From Rhodocyclaceae bacterium (GTDB taxonomy: Bacteria; Pseudomonadota; Gammaproteobacteria; Burkholderiales; Rhodocyclaceae), in the NCBI GenBank assembly GCA_016791115.1, contig JAEUNL010000025.1:1-52005 (forward strand): DNA of 52,005 bases, in the 5' to 3' direction. The notes beneath the pieces were generated by a model, which saw only the letters and a program-made list of their open reading frames with translations, did not search any database and had not been told where the DNA came from. Shown piece by piece: positions 29,151 to 39,071 of this stretch. Position numbers and translations under genes: made by a program. Position 1 is the first letter of the stretch. Each line of letters starts with the position of its first letter.

Positions 29151-30017
29151 ATGACAAGCCGCCGCCAGTCGCTCTGGATGCTGGTCGCCGGCCTGCTGTT
29201 CGCGTCGATGGGCGTGTGCGTGAAGCTCGGCGCCGAACGCTACACGGCGGGCGAGCTTGCGTTCTACCGCGGCCTCGTCTCCATGTTGATGATCTGGCTG
29301 TTCGCGCGATGGCGGGGGTGGTCGCTGCGCACGCCGCATGCGCGCCAGCAATTGCAACGCGGTATCTCGGGCACGATCGCGCTGATGCTGTACTTCCATG
29401 CGATCGCAACCCTCGCCCTGCCAACGGCTGTAACGCTCAACTACACTTCGCCGCTCTGGTTTGCGCTGATCCTGGCGGTGCTCGCGCGCCGCCTGCCGCC
29501 GGCAGGCGTGATGTTCGCGCTGGTGCTCGGATTCGCCGGCATCGCCGTGCTGCTGCGTCCTGCATTCAGCGGCGAGCAATGGTTCGGTGCGTTGATGGGT
29601 ACATTGTCCGGCGCGATGGCCGGGGTCGCCATCTACAACGTGCGCCAGCTCGGCGCGCTGGGCGAGCCGGATTGGCGCACGGTGTTCTGGTTCTCGACCA
29701 TCTGCACCGTGGCGGGCTTGCCGTGGGCCTTGTCGGGTGCAATGCATGCCATCGATTTCCACGGCGGCCTGCTGCTGTTCGGCGTCGGCGCCTTCGGCGG
29801 CCTTGCCCAGCTTGCCATGACGCGTTCGTATTCGCGCGGCCGGACCCTGCTGTCGGCGACGCTCGGGTATTCCACGGTCGTGTTCTCCAGCCTGTTCGGC
29901 TGGCTGATCTGGAGTGACGCGCTCGATGCGTTGTCCTGGCTCGCGATCGGGCTGATCGCGGCAAGCGGGCTGATCGCTTCGAATCGGTCGAAGTCGAGCG
30001 CTGCCGAGCCCGATTGA
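29151..30017 (+). CDS. DMT family (EamA) transporter
   Basis: 288 aa with about ten hydrophobic segments arranged as two EamA halves; LFASMGVCVKLGAERYTAGELAFYRGLVSML opens the first and GTLSGAMAGVAIYNVRQL the second. Members export amino acids, metabolites or drugs; the substrate is not predictable. ATG 29151 gives MTSRRQSLWMLVAG. Downstream of a strong terminator, so it has its own promoter, which I could not fix. Confidence 0.87.
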   Translation: MTSRRQSLWMLVAGLLFASMGVCVKLGAERYTAGELAFYRGLVSMLMIWLFARWRGWSLRTPHARQQLQRGISGTIALMLYFHAIATLALPTAVTLNYTSPLWFALILAVLARRLPPAGVMFALVLGFAGIAVLLRPAFSGEQWFGALMGTLSGAMAGVAIYNVRQLGALGEPDWRTVFWFSTICTVAGLPWALSGAMHAIDFHGGLLLFGVGAFGGLAQLAMTRSYSRGRTLLSATLGYSTVVFSSLFGWLIWSDALDALSWLAIGLIAASGLIASNRSKSSAAEPD

Positions 30018-30072
30018 TGCGGCCGGTCGTGCGGGATATAGTGAGTTGCAGAATTCAAACACGGAGTACGCC

Positions 30073-30432
30073 ATGATCGTCACCGATCACAAAACGCATC
30101 TCGTCACGGTCGCCGTGTTCGGCGAATTCACGCTTGCCGACTACAGGGAATTCGAAGAACTGGTCAACTTCAAGGTGAAGTTCGAAGGGCCGGTGAGCCT
30201 GCTGTTCGACCTGCGCGAAATGGCGAACTTCACGCTCGATGTGGCATGGGAGGAAATCAAGTTCTCGCGTGCGCACGCCAACGACTTCGATCGCATCGCG
30301 GTGCTGACCGGCAGCCAGTGGGTGCGCTGGAGCGCATGGCTGACGCAGGCGACGGTTGACGCCGACCTGCGCGTGTTCGAGGACGAGGCCGAGGCGCGCA
30401 ACTGGCTCGACGAAGCGGAAGCGGCAACGTGA
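30073..30432 (+). CDS. SpoIIAA-like (STAS/SEC14-type) protein
   Basis: 119-aa cytoplasmic protein: beta strand LVTVAVFGEFTLADYREF, then LLFDLREMANFTLDVAWEEIKF, and IAVLTGSQWVRW, the pattern of SpoIIAA-like proteins related to STAS and lipid-binding folds. Role unknown. Its stop overlaps the GTG start of the sulfurtransferase (GTGA), so the two are translationally coupled. Confidence 0.8.
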   Translation: MIVTDHKTHLVTVAVFGEFTLADYREFEELVNFKVKFEGPVSLLFDLREMANFTLDVAWEEIKFSRAHANDFDRIAVLTGSQWVRWSAWLTQATVDADLRVFEDEAEARNWLDEAEAAT

Positions 30433-31280
30433 CGGCATCCACGCCGCTGATCACGGCGCGCGAGCTGGCCGCCCATCTCGGCGATCCGCAGTGGCGCATC
30501 TTCGACTGCCGGCATGATCTGACCAATCCGGCCTTCGGCGAACTGGCTTTCGCGGAAGGCCACATTCCGGGCGCCCAGTTCGTTCATCTCGACCGCGACC
30601 TTTCCGGGCCCAAGACCGGCCGCAACGGTCGGCATCCTCTGCCTGACCGCAGCGCCTTCGCGGCACGCCTCGGCGAGCTTGGCGTTGGCGGTTCCACGCA
30701 GGTGGTCGCCTACGACGATGCCGGCGGTATGTTCGCGGCGCGCCTGTGGTGGATGATGCGCTGGCTTGGCCACGAACGCGTGGCGGTGCTCGACGGCGGG
30801 CTGCAGGCTTGGCTCTCGGATGGCATGGCGATGTCGCGCGACGCGGTGCAGGTCGTGCCGACGACGTTCGTGCCGCACGAAGGCTGGGTTGCCGTGACCG
30901 CCGACGAGGTGGCGCAGGGGCTGAAGGGCCGCGACATGGTGCTGATCGATGCGCGTGCCCCCGACCGTTTTCGCGGCGAGAACGAGATGCTCGATCCGGT
31001 CGGCGGTCACATACCCGGCGCGCGCAACCGGTTCTTCCGCGACAACCTCGGCTCCGACCTCCGCTTCAGGGCCGTCGATATGCTGCGCGCGGAGTTCGCC
31101 GCCGCGCTGCGCGGATCCGACCCGGGCAAGGTGATCCACCAGTGCGGGTCCGGCGTGACCGCCTGCCACAACATGCTCGCGATGGAACTCGCCGGCATGG
31201 CCGGGTCGCGGCTCTACGCAGGTTCCTGGAGCGAGTGGTGCGCCGACCCGACGCGACCCGTGGCGACCGGCGCGGCCTGA
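30429..31280 (+). CDS. sseA: Sulfurtransferase (3-mercaptopyruvate/thiosulfate type)
   Basis: 283 aa with two rhodanese domains; the N-terminal one is structural and the C-terminal one carries the active loop CGSGVTAC (residues ~238-245), the form typical of mercaptopyruvate sulfurtransferase. Transfers sulfur from mercaptopyruvate or thiosulfate to cyanide, thiols or proteins. The GTG start at 30429 overlaps the preceding stop. Symbol assigned by the active-loop type; substrate preference is not proven. Confidence 0.85.
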   Translation: MTASTPLITARELAAHLGDPQWRIFDCRHDLTNPAFGELAFAEGHIPGAQFVHLDRDLSGPKTGRNGRHPLPDRSAFAARLGELGVGGSTQVVAYDDAGGMFAARLWWMMRWLGHERVAVLDGGLQAWLSDGMAMSRDAVQVVPTTFVPHEGWVAVTADEVAQGLKGRDMVLIDARAPDRFRGENEMLDPVGGHIPGARNRFFRDNLGSDLRFRAVDMLRAEFAAALRGSDPGKVIHQCGSGVTACHNMLAMELAGMAGSRLYAGSWSEWCADPTRPVATGAA

Positions 31281-31459
31281 GCCGGGCAGCCCAGACGCAG
31301 TAGTCGATCGAGATCGTTCTGCGGTGCGGCGCGGGCAAGGTGCCTGCCACTTCCGCGGAGTTCGCGATGGCTTTGCGCAGGATGGTGTGCCCGCATCGAC
31401 GTCATGCGCGATTCGATCGCTCCAAACAAAGCGATGCCGCGCGGCAGCCATGCCACGAT

Positions 31460-31522
31460 CCGCATGGAATGGCGCTCCCCGGGCAGCCACCGCCACCTGC
31501 GTCATTCCACGCGGCCCGCAGG
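31460..31522. repeat. Copy C of the intergenic repeat, with palindromic arms
   Basis: CCGCATGGAATG (31460-31471) and CATTCCACGCGG (31503-31514) form 12-bp arms with one mismatch around a 31-nt centre. The right arm plus following bases matches copy A (19863 on) at 19 of 21 positions. Confidence 0.5.
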
Positions 31523-31676
31523 GCAGGCGGGCTGAAGATGTCCGATCCATGCGTCTCTGGGCCATGCCGTTGCGCGTCCGACCGGGGTGTTCGCCGGCAA
31601 ACGGTCACCAAAGGCGAAGTTTCAGGCACCGTGCCGGCTGTCCGCCCGAACAGTTCGCCTCAGCCGTAACCCGAAA

Positions 31677-31718
31677 CGAGAACGGCCTGCCGCGCATGTC
31701 GCGCGGCAGGCCGTCTCG
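31677..31718. terminator. Long hairpin behind the cytochrome c gene
   Basis: ACGGCCTGCCGCGC/GCGCGGCAGGCCGT (14 bp, loop ATGTC), extended by CGAG/CTCG with one bulge. Placed 26 bp beyond the cytochrome stop (minus strand) and facing the end of sseA. No clear T-run; probably terminates both transcripts. Confidence 0.55.
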
Positions 31719-31744
31719 GGAAACGCGGCGTGGCGGCTGCGTTG

Positions 31745-32128
31745 CTACTTCTTCAGCGCGAGGATCCAGTCGACCAGCTTGCGGGCATCGGCTTCCTTGA
31801 TCGCCACGGCATTGGGTGGCATGGCAACGCCGCTGACCTGGCCTTTCCAGTGGCTGCGGTAGGGGTTGTTGCCCTCGAGCACGGTCTTGGTCAGGGTTTT
31901 GCCGGCGGTCTTGTCGCCGCGGTAGCGTTCGGCAACGTCCTTCCACGCCGGTCCGATCGGTGCCATGCCGTCGGGGCCGGTGTTGCCCGCCTCGATGCTG
32001 TGGCAGGCGGTGCAGCCGCTGCGCGCGGCGAGCTGTTTCATGCTGTCGTCGAGTTTGGCATCGGCCAGCGCTACCTGTGCGCCGATTGCCAGGGTCGATG
32101 CGAGGAGCAGACTACGGACTTGGAACAT
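31745..32128 (-). CDS. Class I c-type cytochrome (c551/c5 type), periplasmic
   Basis: 127 aa. Residues 1-21 (MFQVRSLLLASTLAIGAQVALA) are a Sec signal peptide. One heme site CTACHS (about residues 38-43) and a distal methionine in VAMPPNAV near the C-terminus fit a small electron-transfer cytochrome. I chose the second of two close ATGs (32128) because GGAG lies seven bases upstream of it; for the ATG at 32134 that spacing is too short. Likely shuttles electrons between respiratory complexes; the partner is unknown. Confidence 0.9.
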   Translation of the reverse strand: MFQVRSLLLASTLAIGAQVALADAKLDDSMKQLAARSGCTACHSIEAGNTGPDGMAPIGPAWKDVAERYRGDKTAGKTLTKTVLEGNNPYRSHWKGQVSGVAMPPNAVAIKEADARKLVDWILALKK

Positions 32129-32345
32129 CTTCATTCTCCAGAATTGGTCGGTAGGTTGATGTCTGGACTGCTGTTGTTGTTGTAACTGCTCTCGCTCCAT
32201 CGCTTTGCTCTATCGCCGGGCGGATTTTGACACGAAGCAAAAATCCGTGCGGCGAACGATTGCCGTGATGCTCGTATGAATTGCGGCAACGCTGTTTGAC
32301 TTGGCGCAAACGCTGACACCGCGCTGCGCGCCTATGGCATTTTCG

Positions 32346-33407
32346 TTATGCCGCGTGCCGTGCGAGTGCCCACTCCACGTGTTCCCGCACCAGCGCTGAC
32401 GAATCCTCCTGCCGAGTGCGCAGTGCATCGACGACTTGCGATGAAGTCGGCGCATTGCCCAGACCTACGGCGAGATTGCGCAGCCAACGCTCGTAGCCGA
32501 TGCGCAGGATGGCGCTGCCGGCCATGCGCGATTCGAACGCCTGCTGCGTCCAGCCGAACAGGTCCACCAGCGTGGCGCGATCCAGGCCATGGCGGACCGC
32601 AAAATCCGTTTCCCGCGTGATGGGCGCATCGCGATTCCACGGGCAGTGGATCTGGCAGTCGTCGCAGCCGTAGACGCGGTTGCCGATCAGCGGGCGCAGC
32701 CCGGCCGGAATGCTTCCCTTGAGTTCGATGGTCAGGTAGGAGATGCAGCGCCGCGCATCCACCTGATACGGCGCGACGATGGCGCCGGTCGGGCAGACGT
32801 CGAGGCAGCGGCGGCAGGTGCCGCAATGGTCGCTGACCGGTTCATCGAGCGGCAGCGGCAGGCCGACGAGAATCTCGCCGAGAAAGAACCACGACCCGGC
32901 CTCGCGCGTAAGGAGCAGCGTGTGCTTGCCGCGCCAGCCAAGACCGGCGCCGCTGGCGATCGCCACTTCCATGACCGGCGCGGAGTCGGTGAATACGCGA
33001 TGTATGAATGGCCCGGTTTCGGATTCGATGCGCTCGGCGAGTTTTTGCAGTCGCGCGCGAATAACCTTGTGGTAATCGCGACCGAGTGCGTAGCGGGATA
33101 GGTAGGCGCGCGTCGCGTCGGCCAGGTTCGCCGCGGCGTCGGCGGCTTCGGGCCGATAGTTCATGCGCGCACTGATCACGCGCAGCGTACCCGGCACAAG
33201 TTCGGCGGGGCGGCTCCGGCGCGTGCCGTGGCGTGCCATATAATCCATCTCGCCGTGAAAGCCCGCCGCGAGCCAGTCGGCCAGGCCTTGTTCCGCTTCG
33301 GGCAGGTCGATGCCGCCGATGCCGATCGCATCGAAACCGAGTTCCCGGCCCCAGTCCTTGATGCGCGCCGCGAGTGCGCCCCAGTCGGAGATTTCCGCGT
33401 GTCCCAT
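32346..33407 (-). CDS. queG: Epoxyqueuosine reductase
   Basis: Last step of queuosine synthesis: cobalamin-dependent reduction of epoxyqueuosine in tRNA. 353 aa from ATG 33407 (MGHAEISDWGALAARI). The two [4Fe-4S] clusters are supplied by CGTCRRCLDVCPTGAI (~residues 191-206) and CDDCQIHCPWN (~245-255); the C-terminal HEAT-like region binds tRNA. Head-to-head with tsaE: the two start codons lie eight bases apart on opposite strands and the coding ends overlap by 9 bp. Confidence 0.95.
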   Translation of the reverse strand: MGHAEISDWGALAARIKDWGRELGFDAIGIGGIDLPEAEQGLADWLAAGFHGEMDYMARHGTRRSRPAELVPGTLRVISARMNYRPEAADAAANLADATRAYLSRYALGRDYHKVIRARLQKLAERIESETGPFIHRVFTDSAPVMEVAIASGAGLGWRGKHTLLLTREAGSWFFLGEILVGLPLPLDEPVSDHCGTCRRCLDVCPTGAIVAPYQVDARRCISYLTIELKGSIPAGLRPLIGNRVYGCDDCQIHCPWNRDAPITRETDFAVRHGLDRATLVDLFGWTQQAFESRMAGSAILRIGYERWLRNLAVGLGNAPTSSQVVDALRTRQEDSSALVREHVEWALARHAA

Positions 33408-33923
33408 GCTGCCGATCATACCGAGGCCGATGTATTGCTGCACTTGCCCGACGAGGCGGCCACGCTGGCGCTCGGCGCAGCGATTGCGCGCGTGCTGCCG
33501 GCGCAACTCACGATCTGGCTCGAGGGCGACCTCGGTGCCGGCAAGACCACGCTGACGCGCGGACTGCTGCGCGCGCTCGGATACACCGGAAATGTCAAGA
33601 GTCCGACATATACCCTCGTTGAGCTTTATGCTATTTCTAAGATAAACTTGTATCACTTTGATTTCTATCGGTTGACCGATCCAGGCGAATTTCTCGATGC
33701 GGGTTTGGACGAATATTTCTCCGGCGACAGCATCCGGCTGGTTGAATGGCCGGGGCGGGCGCTTCCCTGGCTGCCTGCGGCCGACCTCGAAATCACGCTT
33801 CGCGTCGAAGGAGCAGGTCGGAGAGCCAGTATCCATGCGGCTTCCAGGGAAGGTATTCCATGTCTGAGCGCGCTCCGGACGACGCTGTCCGGCGGGCCGG
33901 ATTCGTCCGCCGCGACTTCCTGA
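33399..33923 (+). CDS. tsaE: tRNA threonylcarbamoyladenosine synthesis ATPase TsaE
   Basis: P-loop ATPase of the TsaBDE complex that makes t6A37 in ANN-decoding tRNAs. Walker A GDLGAGKTTLTRGLLRALG, then SPTYTLVE and YHFDFYRL...GLDEYF, then VEWPGRA, all TsaE hallmarks. No ATG is available; I chose GTG 33399 because GGAG precedes it by eight bases. TTG 33435 (starting just before LHLPDEAATL) is an alternative. The C-terminus runs 64 bp into amiC, an overlap often seen for tsaE-amiC. Confidence 0.88.
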   Translation: MSHAADHTEADVLLHLPDEAATLALGAAIARVLPAQLTIWLEGDLGAGKTTLTRGLLRALGYTGNVKSPTYTLVELYAISKINLYHFDFYRLTDPGEFLDAGLDEYFSGDSIRLVEWPGRALPWLPAADLEITLRVEGAGRRASIHAASREGIPCLSALRTTLSGGPDSSAATS

Positions 33924-35245
33924 AGTACGCCGGGGCCGGCTTCACGCTGCTGCTCAGCCCGGCCGGTTTCGCTGCGGCGCCGAGTCTTTTTGCGGTTCGC
34001 GTGTGGCCAGCCGAGGATTACACGCGCGTCACGCTGGAAGGCGATGCCCTGCCGGTGTTCTCGCACCTCATCGTCAAGAACCCTGAGCGTCTGGTGGTCG
34101 ATCTCGAAGGCGTCGAATTCAACAGCGTGCTGGGCAGCCTGCCGAACAAGATCGCCGAGTCCGACCCCTACATCAAGCTGATCCGCGCCGGCCGCTTCAA
34201 GCCGGGCGTGGTGCGCATCGTCGTCGAACTCAAGCAGGAGATCCGGCCGCAGATCTTCACGCTCAAGCCGATCGGAAACTACGGCCACCGGCTGGTCATC
34301 GACCTGTTTCCTGCCGTGCCCGTCGATCCGCTGCTTGCCTTGCTGGAGAAGGGCACACCATCCGACGCCGCCCAAGGGACGGCCGAGGCGAAGCCGCCCG
34401 TGGACGACAAGCCGGCATTGACCGAACGGATCGAAAGGGCGGAAGACAAGCCGGAACAGGCGCAAGAGAGCAAGGGGGAAGCCAAACCCGAACGCAAGCT
34501 CAAACCGCGCGCGGACGACAACGTGACGCGGCTGGTGACCATTGTGCTCGATCCGGGGCATGGCGGGGAGGATCCCGGGGCCGTGGGCCGCGGTGGCAGC
34601 CACGAGAAAAATGTGACGCTGGAGGTTGCGCGACGCCTCAAGGCCAAGATCGAGAGCCAGCCCAACATGCGCGTCGCGATGACGCGCGACGCCGATTTCT
34701 TCGTGCCGCTGTATCAGCGCGTGAGCAAGGCGCGCCGGCTGCAGGCCGACCTGTTCGTCTCGATCCATGCCGATGCGTTCGTCAAGCCCACGGCACGGGG
34801 TTCGTCCGTGTTTGCGCTGTCCGAGCGCGGCGCCTCGAGTTCCGCGGCGCGCTGGCTGGCGCAAAAGGAAAACGAGGCCGACCTGATCGGCGGCGTGAAC
34901 TTCGAGAATCGCGACCCGCTGCTCGCACGAACCCTGCTGGATCTGTCGCAGACGGCCACGATCAACGACAGCCTCAAACTCGGCAAGGCCGTGCTCACCG
35001 AACTCGGGCAGATCAACGCCCTGCACAAGGCCGATGTCGAGCAGGCCGGCTTCGCCGTGCTCAAGGCGCCGGACATCCCGTCGATCCTCGTCGAGACGGC
35101 CTTCATCAGCAATCCGGACGAGGAGAAGCGCCTGAACGACGACGCCTACCAGGACAAGATGGCCGATGCCATCCTGCGTGGCATCAAGCGCTATCTGGCA
35201 AAGAATCCGCCGCTGGCCAAGTCCAAGCTCGCCTCCCTCGATTGA
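33860..35245 (+). CDS. amiC: N-acetylmuramoyl-L-alanine amidase (AmiC-like)
   Basis: Periplasmic zinc amidase that splits septal peptidoglycan during daughter-cell separation. 461 aa. A twin-arginine signal (RRDFLKYAGAGFTLLL, residues ~16-31) indicates Tat export, as for AmiA/AmiC. An AMIN domain follows (~40-160), then a charged, Pro/Glu/Lys-rich linker (~170-225), then the Amidase_3 domain with zinc ligands in DPGHGGEDPG, GGSHEKNVTLEVA and SIHADAF, and the catalytic Glu in ILVETAFISN. Downstream of and overlapping tsaE. Confidence 0.95.
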   Translation: MSERAPDDAVRRAGFVRRDFLKYAGAGFTLLLSPAGFAAAPSLFAVRVWPAEDYTRVTLEGDALPVFSHLIVKNPERLVVDLEGVEFNSVLGSLPNKIAESDPYIKLIRAGRFKPGVVRIVVELKQEIRPQIFTLKPIGNYGHRLVIDLFPAVPVDPLLALLEKGTPSDAAQGTAEAKPPVDDKPALTERIERAEDKPEQAQESKGEAKPERKLKPRADDNVTRLVTIVLDPGHGGEDPGAVGRGGSHEKNVTLEVARRLKAKIESQPNMRVAMTRDADFFVPLYQRVSKARRLQADLFVSIHADAFVKPTARGSSVFALSERGASSSAARWLAQKENEADLIGGVNFENRDPLLARTLLDLSQTATINDSLKLGKAVLTELGQINALHKADVEQAGFAVLKAPDIPSILVETAFISNPDEEKRLNDDAYQDKMADAILRGIKRYLAKNPPLAKSKLASLD

Positions 35246-35283
35246 GTCCGGCCCAACGGCGCCGGCAGTGCTGCACGGACCGG

Positions 35284-35289
35284 TATAAT
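35284..35289 (+). promoter_or_regulatory. -10 box of the ribF operon
   Basis: Perfect TATAAT 42 bases before the ribF ATG and 38 after the amiC stop. No convincing -35 box at the proper distance, so confidence is moderate. Likely start of ribF-ileS-lspA-fkpB-ispH transcription. Confidence 0.45.
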
Positions 35290-35331
35290 TCGCGGTTTTC
35301 ACGCAGTTTCTTGGCCCACCCGATTCCAGTC

Positions 35332-36261
35332 ATGCAGGTCTTTCGCGGCATTCCCGAACGCGCAACGCAGTCGTGCGTGCTGACCATCGGCAACTTCGAT
35401 GGCGTGCATCTCGGCCATCAGGCGCTGCTTGCCGAACTCAGGGCGGTCGCGCGACGTGTGGCCTTGCCGGCCGCGGTGCTGACCTTCGAGCCGCATCCTC
35501 GCGAGTTCTTTGCGCCGGAATCCGCTCCAGCGCGGCTGACCAGCCTGCGCGAGAAGATGCTGTTGCTCGACGGGCAGGGCGTCGATCACCTGTACATCTG
35601 CCGCTTCAATGCGCGGTTTGCCGGATTGTCGGCTGAGGATTTCGTCGAGGGCGTGCTGGCGCACGGGCTTTCGACGCGCCACCTGATCATCGGCGACGAC
35701 TTTCGCTACGGCAAGGGGCGACGCGGCGACTTCGCGCAATTGCAGCAGGCGGGCGCCGAACATCGCTTCGTCGTCGAAGCCATGCGCACCGTGATGGTCG
35801 GCGAGGAGCGGGCGTCGAGTTCGGCAATCCGCCGCCTGCTGGCGCAGGGCGACATGGCGCATGCCGCGCGCCTGCTCGGACGGCCGTATTCGATAGCGGG
35901 GCGTGTCGTCCATGGCAACAAGCTTGGGCGCAAGCTCGGTTTCCCGACCGCGAACATCCAGTTGAAGCGCATTCGCCTGGCGCTCGCCGGCATATTCGCC
36001 GTGACGGTGGAGGGCATCGATGCGCAACCGCTGCCCGGGGTGGCCAGCCTCGGCCTGCGGCCGACGGTGGAGGGCGATGGACGATTCCACCTGGAAGTGC
36101 ATCTGTTCGATTTCGACCGCGAGCTCTACGACGCCCACCTTCGCGTGAACTTCCTTCACAAGCTGCGCGACGAGGCGAAGTACGATTCGCTCGACGCGCT
36201 GACCGCCCAGATTTCCCGCGACTGCGCGCAGGCGCGAAACTTTCTCAGCCAATTGTCATGA
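35332..36261 (+). CDS. ribF: Bifunctional riboflavin kinase/FAD synthetase
   Basis: Makes FMN then FAD from riboflavin. 309 aa. N-terminal nucleotidyltransferase domain with [14 protein letters not shown] (residues ~18-31) and [19 protein letters not shown]-terminal kinase domain from about 185 with [22 protein letters not shown]. Its stop overlaps the ileS start (ATGA), the common ribF-ileS-lspA arrangement of proteobacteria. Confidence 0.97.
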   Translation: MQVFRGIPERATQSCVLTIGNFDGVHLGHQALLAELRAVARRVALPAAVLTFEPHPREFFAPESAPARLTSLREKMLLLDGQGVDHLYICRFNARFAGLSAEDFVEGVLAHGLSTRHLIIGDDFRYGKGRRGDFAQLQQAGAEHRFVVEAMRTVMVGEERASSSAIRRLLAQGDMAHAARLLGRPYSIAGRVVHGNKLGRKLGFPTANIQLKRIRLALAGIFAVTVEGIDAQPLPGVASLGLRPTVEGDGRFHLEVHLFDFDRELYDAHLRVNFLHKLRDEAKYDSLDALTAQISRDCAQARNFLSQLS

Positions 36262-39071
36262 CCGACTATCGACAGACCCTCAACCTTCCGGATACCCCCT
36301 TCCCGATGCGCGGCGACCTCGCCAAGCGCGAGCCGGGTTGGGTGCAGCAATGGCAACAGCGCAAGCTGTACCAGAAGATCCGAGCCGCGGCGAAGGGGCG
36401 CCCGCGCTTCGTGCTGCACGACGGACCGCCCTACGCGAACGGCGACATCCACATCGGCCACGCGGTCAACAAGATCCTCAAGGACATCATCGTCCGCTCG
36501 AAAACGCTGGCCGGATTCGATGCGCCCTATGTGCCTGGCTGGGACTGCCATGGCCTGCCGATCGAGCACCAGATCGAGAAGACGCACGGCAAAGGCCTGG
36601 GCGCGGACACGGCGCGCGAGCTTTGCCGCGCTTACGCGGCCGAGCAGATCGAGCGGCAGAAGCGGGATTTCATCCGCCTGGGCGTGCTCGGCGACTGGGA
36701 CAAGCCCTACCTGACGATGAACTTCCAGACCGAGGCGGACGAGATTCGCGCGCTCGGTCGCATGTTCGAGGCCGGTTTCGTGTTCAAGGGTCTCAAGCCG
36801 GTGAACTGGTGCTTCGATTGCGGTTCTGCGCTCGCCGAAGCGGAAGTCGAATACCAGGACAAGAAGTCGCCCGCGATCGACGTGGGGTTTCCGCTTGCCG
36901 ACGCGGAGCGCGACCGTCTGGCCAGGGCATTCGGTCTGGCGACCCTGCCAGACAAGCCGGTGTATGCGGTGATCTGGACCACGACGCCATGGACGATTCC
37001 GTCCAATCAGGCGCTCAACCTGCATCCGGAATTCGAGTACGCGCTGGTCGATACCGGGCGCGGCATGATCATCGTCGCGACCGAGTTGCGCGAGTCGACG
37101 CTGGCGCGCCACGGATTGCAGGGTCCTGCCTTGGGAACCAGCCCCGGCGAGGCTCTCGAAGGCATGCGTTTCCGGCATCCGTTCTACGACCGCGAATCGC
37201 CGGTGTACCTGGCGGACTACGTCGGTCTCGACGCCGGCACGGGCATTGTGCATTGCGCGCCGGCTTATGGCGTCGATGACTTCAATTCCGCCCATCGCTA
37301 TGGCATGAAGACCGAGGCCATCATCAACCCGGTGATGGGCAACGGCGTGTTTGCGGAATCACTTCCGTTCTTCGGCGGCATGAACGTGTGGAAGGCGAAT
37401 CCGGTCATCGTCGAAAAGCTGCGCGAGGTCGGCTGTCTGTTCGCGCATTCGGAGATCACACACAGCTACATGCACTGCTGGCGCCACAAGACGCCGCTGA
37501 TCTATCGCGCGACGTCGCAGTGGTTCGTCGGCATGGACATCGATGCCGCGGGCGGCACGCTGCGCAACAAGGCGCTGGCGGCCGTCGAGGCGACGAAATT
37601 CTTCCCGGCATGGGGCCAGGCCCGGCTGCAGGCGATGATTTCCAACCGGCCTGACTGGTGCATCTCGCGCCAGCGCAATTGGGGTGTGCCGATTCCGTTC
37701 TTCCTGCATCGGGAAACCGGGGATCTGCATCCGCGTACCGCCGAACTGCTGGAACAGGTTGCGCAGCGTGTGGAGAAGGAGGGCATCGAGGCCTGGTTCA
37801 AGCTTGATGCGGCCGATCTGCTGGGCGCCGAGGCAGCGCAATACGAGAAGATCCGCGATACGCTCGACGTATGGTTCGATTCGGGCACCACGCACTGGAG
37901 CGTGCTGCGCGGCCGCCAGGAAAACGCGGAGCACGAGGGTGAATACGCCTACCCAGCCGACCTGTACCTCGAGGGCTCCGACCAGCACCGCGGCTGGTTC
38001 CATTCCAGCCTGCTGACCGGCTGTGCGATCGACGGACGCGCGCCTTACGACGGTTTGCTCACACACGGTTTCGTGGTGGATGGCTCGGGCCACAAGATGT
38101 CGAAATCCAAGGGCAACGTCATCGCGCCCCAGAAGGTGTCGGATACCCTGGGTGCCGAGATCCTGCGTCTGTGGGTGGCCGCGACCGACTATTCCGGCGA
38201 GCTGTCGATCTCGGACGAGATCCTCAAGCGCGTGGTCGAAGCCTACCGGCGCATTCGCAATACCTTGCGATTCCTGCTCGCGAATACGGCGGATTTCGAC
38301 CCGGCAACGCAACTCTTGCCACCGAACCGCTGGCTGACCATCGACCGCTATGCCCTGGCCCTGACGCGCCAGCTTCAGGTGCAGTGCGAAGCGGACTACG
38401 CGCGTTACGAATTCCACAAGGTGGTTCAGGCTCTCCAGGGCTTCTGTTCGGAGGATCTCGGTGCGTTCTATCTCGACATCCTTAAGGATCGCCTATACAC
38501 AACCGCCGCGAACTCGCCGGCACGGCGTGCCGCACAGAGCGCGTTGTGGCACATCCTGCAATCATTCACGCGACTGATGGCGCCGATCCTCTCTTTCACC
38601 GCGGAGGAGATTTGGATGTTGCTGTCGAAGGATGAGGGCGATAGCGTGATGCTGCACACGTTCCACTCGCTGCCGACAGTCGGCGACGAAAAAACGCTTC
38701 TCCAGCAGTGGGCGCGCATCCGTACCGTGCGCGGCGAAGCGATGAAGGTGATCGAAGCCCGGCGCACCGAAGGTGTCGTCGGCTCGTCCCTGCAGGCGGA
38801 GGTCGAGATCCACGCGGCCGGCGAGACTTACGAGTTGCTGCAATCGATTGGCGATGATCTACGCTTCGTGCTGATCAGTTCAAGGGCGACATTGATACGT
38901 GTGGCCGACGATAGTGCCGCCGCGATCGTCGCGACACCGAGCGGCCATTCGAAGTGCGCACGCTGCTGGCACTACCGCAGCGATGTCGGGTCGGATGCTG
39001 CGCATCCCGAGCTTTGCGGGCGCTGTGTGACCAATCTCTACGGCCAAGGCGAGCCGCGCCAGCATGCCTAG
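36258..39071 (+). CDS. ileS: Isoleucine--tRNA ligase
   Basis: Class I synthetase charging tRNA-Ile, with editing of valine. 937 aa. HIGH motif in [15 protein letters not shown] (~residues 57-71), CP1 editing domain with [22 protein letters not shown] motif after [10 protein letters not shown] (~612-621), anticodon-binding domain, and a C-terminal zinc finger CARCWHYR...CGRCVTNL. This is the common bacterial (mupirocin-sensitive-type) architecture. Overlaps ribF by 4 bp and lspA by 8 bp. Confidence 0.98.
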   Translation: MTDYRQTLNLPDTPFPMRGDLAKREPGWVQQWQQRKLYQKIRAAAKGRPRFVLHDGPPYANGDIHIGHAVNKILKDIIVRSKTLAGFDAPYVPGWDCHGLPIEHQIEKTHGKGLGADTARELCRAYAAEQIERQKRDFIRLGVLGDWDKPYLTMNFQTEADEIRALGRMFEAGFVFKGLKPVNWCFDCGSALAEAEVEYQDKKSPAIDVGFPLADAERDRLARAFGLATLPDKPVYAVIWTTTPWTIPSNQALNLHPEFEYALVDTGRGMIIVATELRESTLARHGLQGPALGTSPGEALEGMRFRHPFYDRESPVYLADYVGLDAGTGIVHCAPAYGVDDFNSAHRYGMKTEAIINPVMGNGVFAESLPFFGGMNVWKANPVIVEKLREVGCLFAHSEITHSYMHCWRHKTPLIYRATSQWFVGMDIDAAGGTLRNKALAAVEATKFFPAWGQARLQAMISNRPDWCISRQRNWGVPIPFFLHRETGDLHPRTAELLEQVAQRVEKEGIEAWFKLDAADLLGAEAAQYEKIRDTLDVWFDSGTTHWSVLRGRQENAEHEGEYAYPADLYLEGSDQHRGWFHSSLLTGCAIDGRAPYDGLLTHGFVVDGSGHKMSKSKGNVIAPQKVSDTLGAEILRLWVAATDYSGELSISDEILKRVVEAYRRIRNTLRFLLANTADFDPATQLLPPNRWLTIDRYALALTRQLQVQCEADYARYEFHKVVQALQGFCSEDLGAFYLDILKDRLYTTAANSPARRAAQSALWHILQSFTRLMAPILSFTAEEIWMLLSKDEGDSVMLHTFHSLPTVGDEKTLLQQWARIRTVRGEAMKVIEARRTEGVVGSSLQAEVEIHAAGETYELLQSIGDDLRFVLISSRATLIRVADDSAAAIVATPSGHSKCARCWHYRSDVGSDAAHPELCGRCVTNLYGQGEPRQHA

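Larger units (their letters stand above)
31281..31744. other. Gene-free gap between convergent genes
   Basis: 464 bp between the sulfurtransferase and cytochrome c genes. I see no supported gene: open frames here lack ribosome sites and protein-like composition. It holds repeat copy C with a long inverted repeat (31460-31514) and a strong terminator-like hairpin (31677-31718). The rest may be remnants of an old mobile repeat. Confidence 0.55.

Noticed and set aside
31281..31744. Small genes in the sseA-cytochrome gap
   Set aside because: Several open frames exist, but none has a ribosome site, membrane or motif signal, and they cross palindromic repeats.
33860..35245. Possible frameshift at the tsaE-amiC junction
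   Set aside because: Both frames are intact, and the overlap is the usual coupled arrangement with amiC starting on its own ATG and Tat signal.
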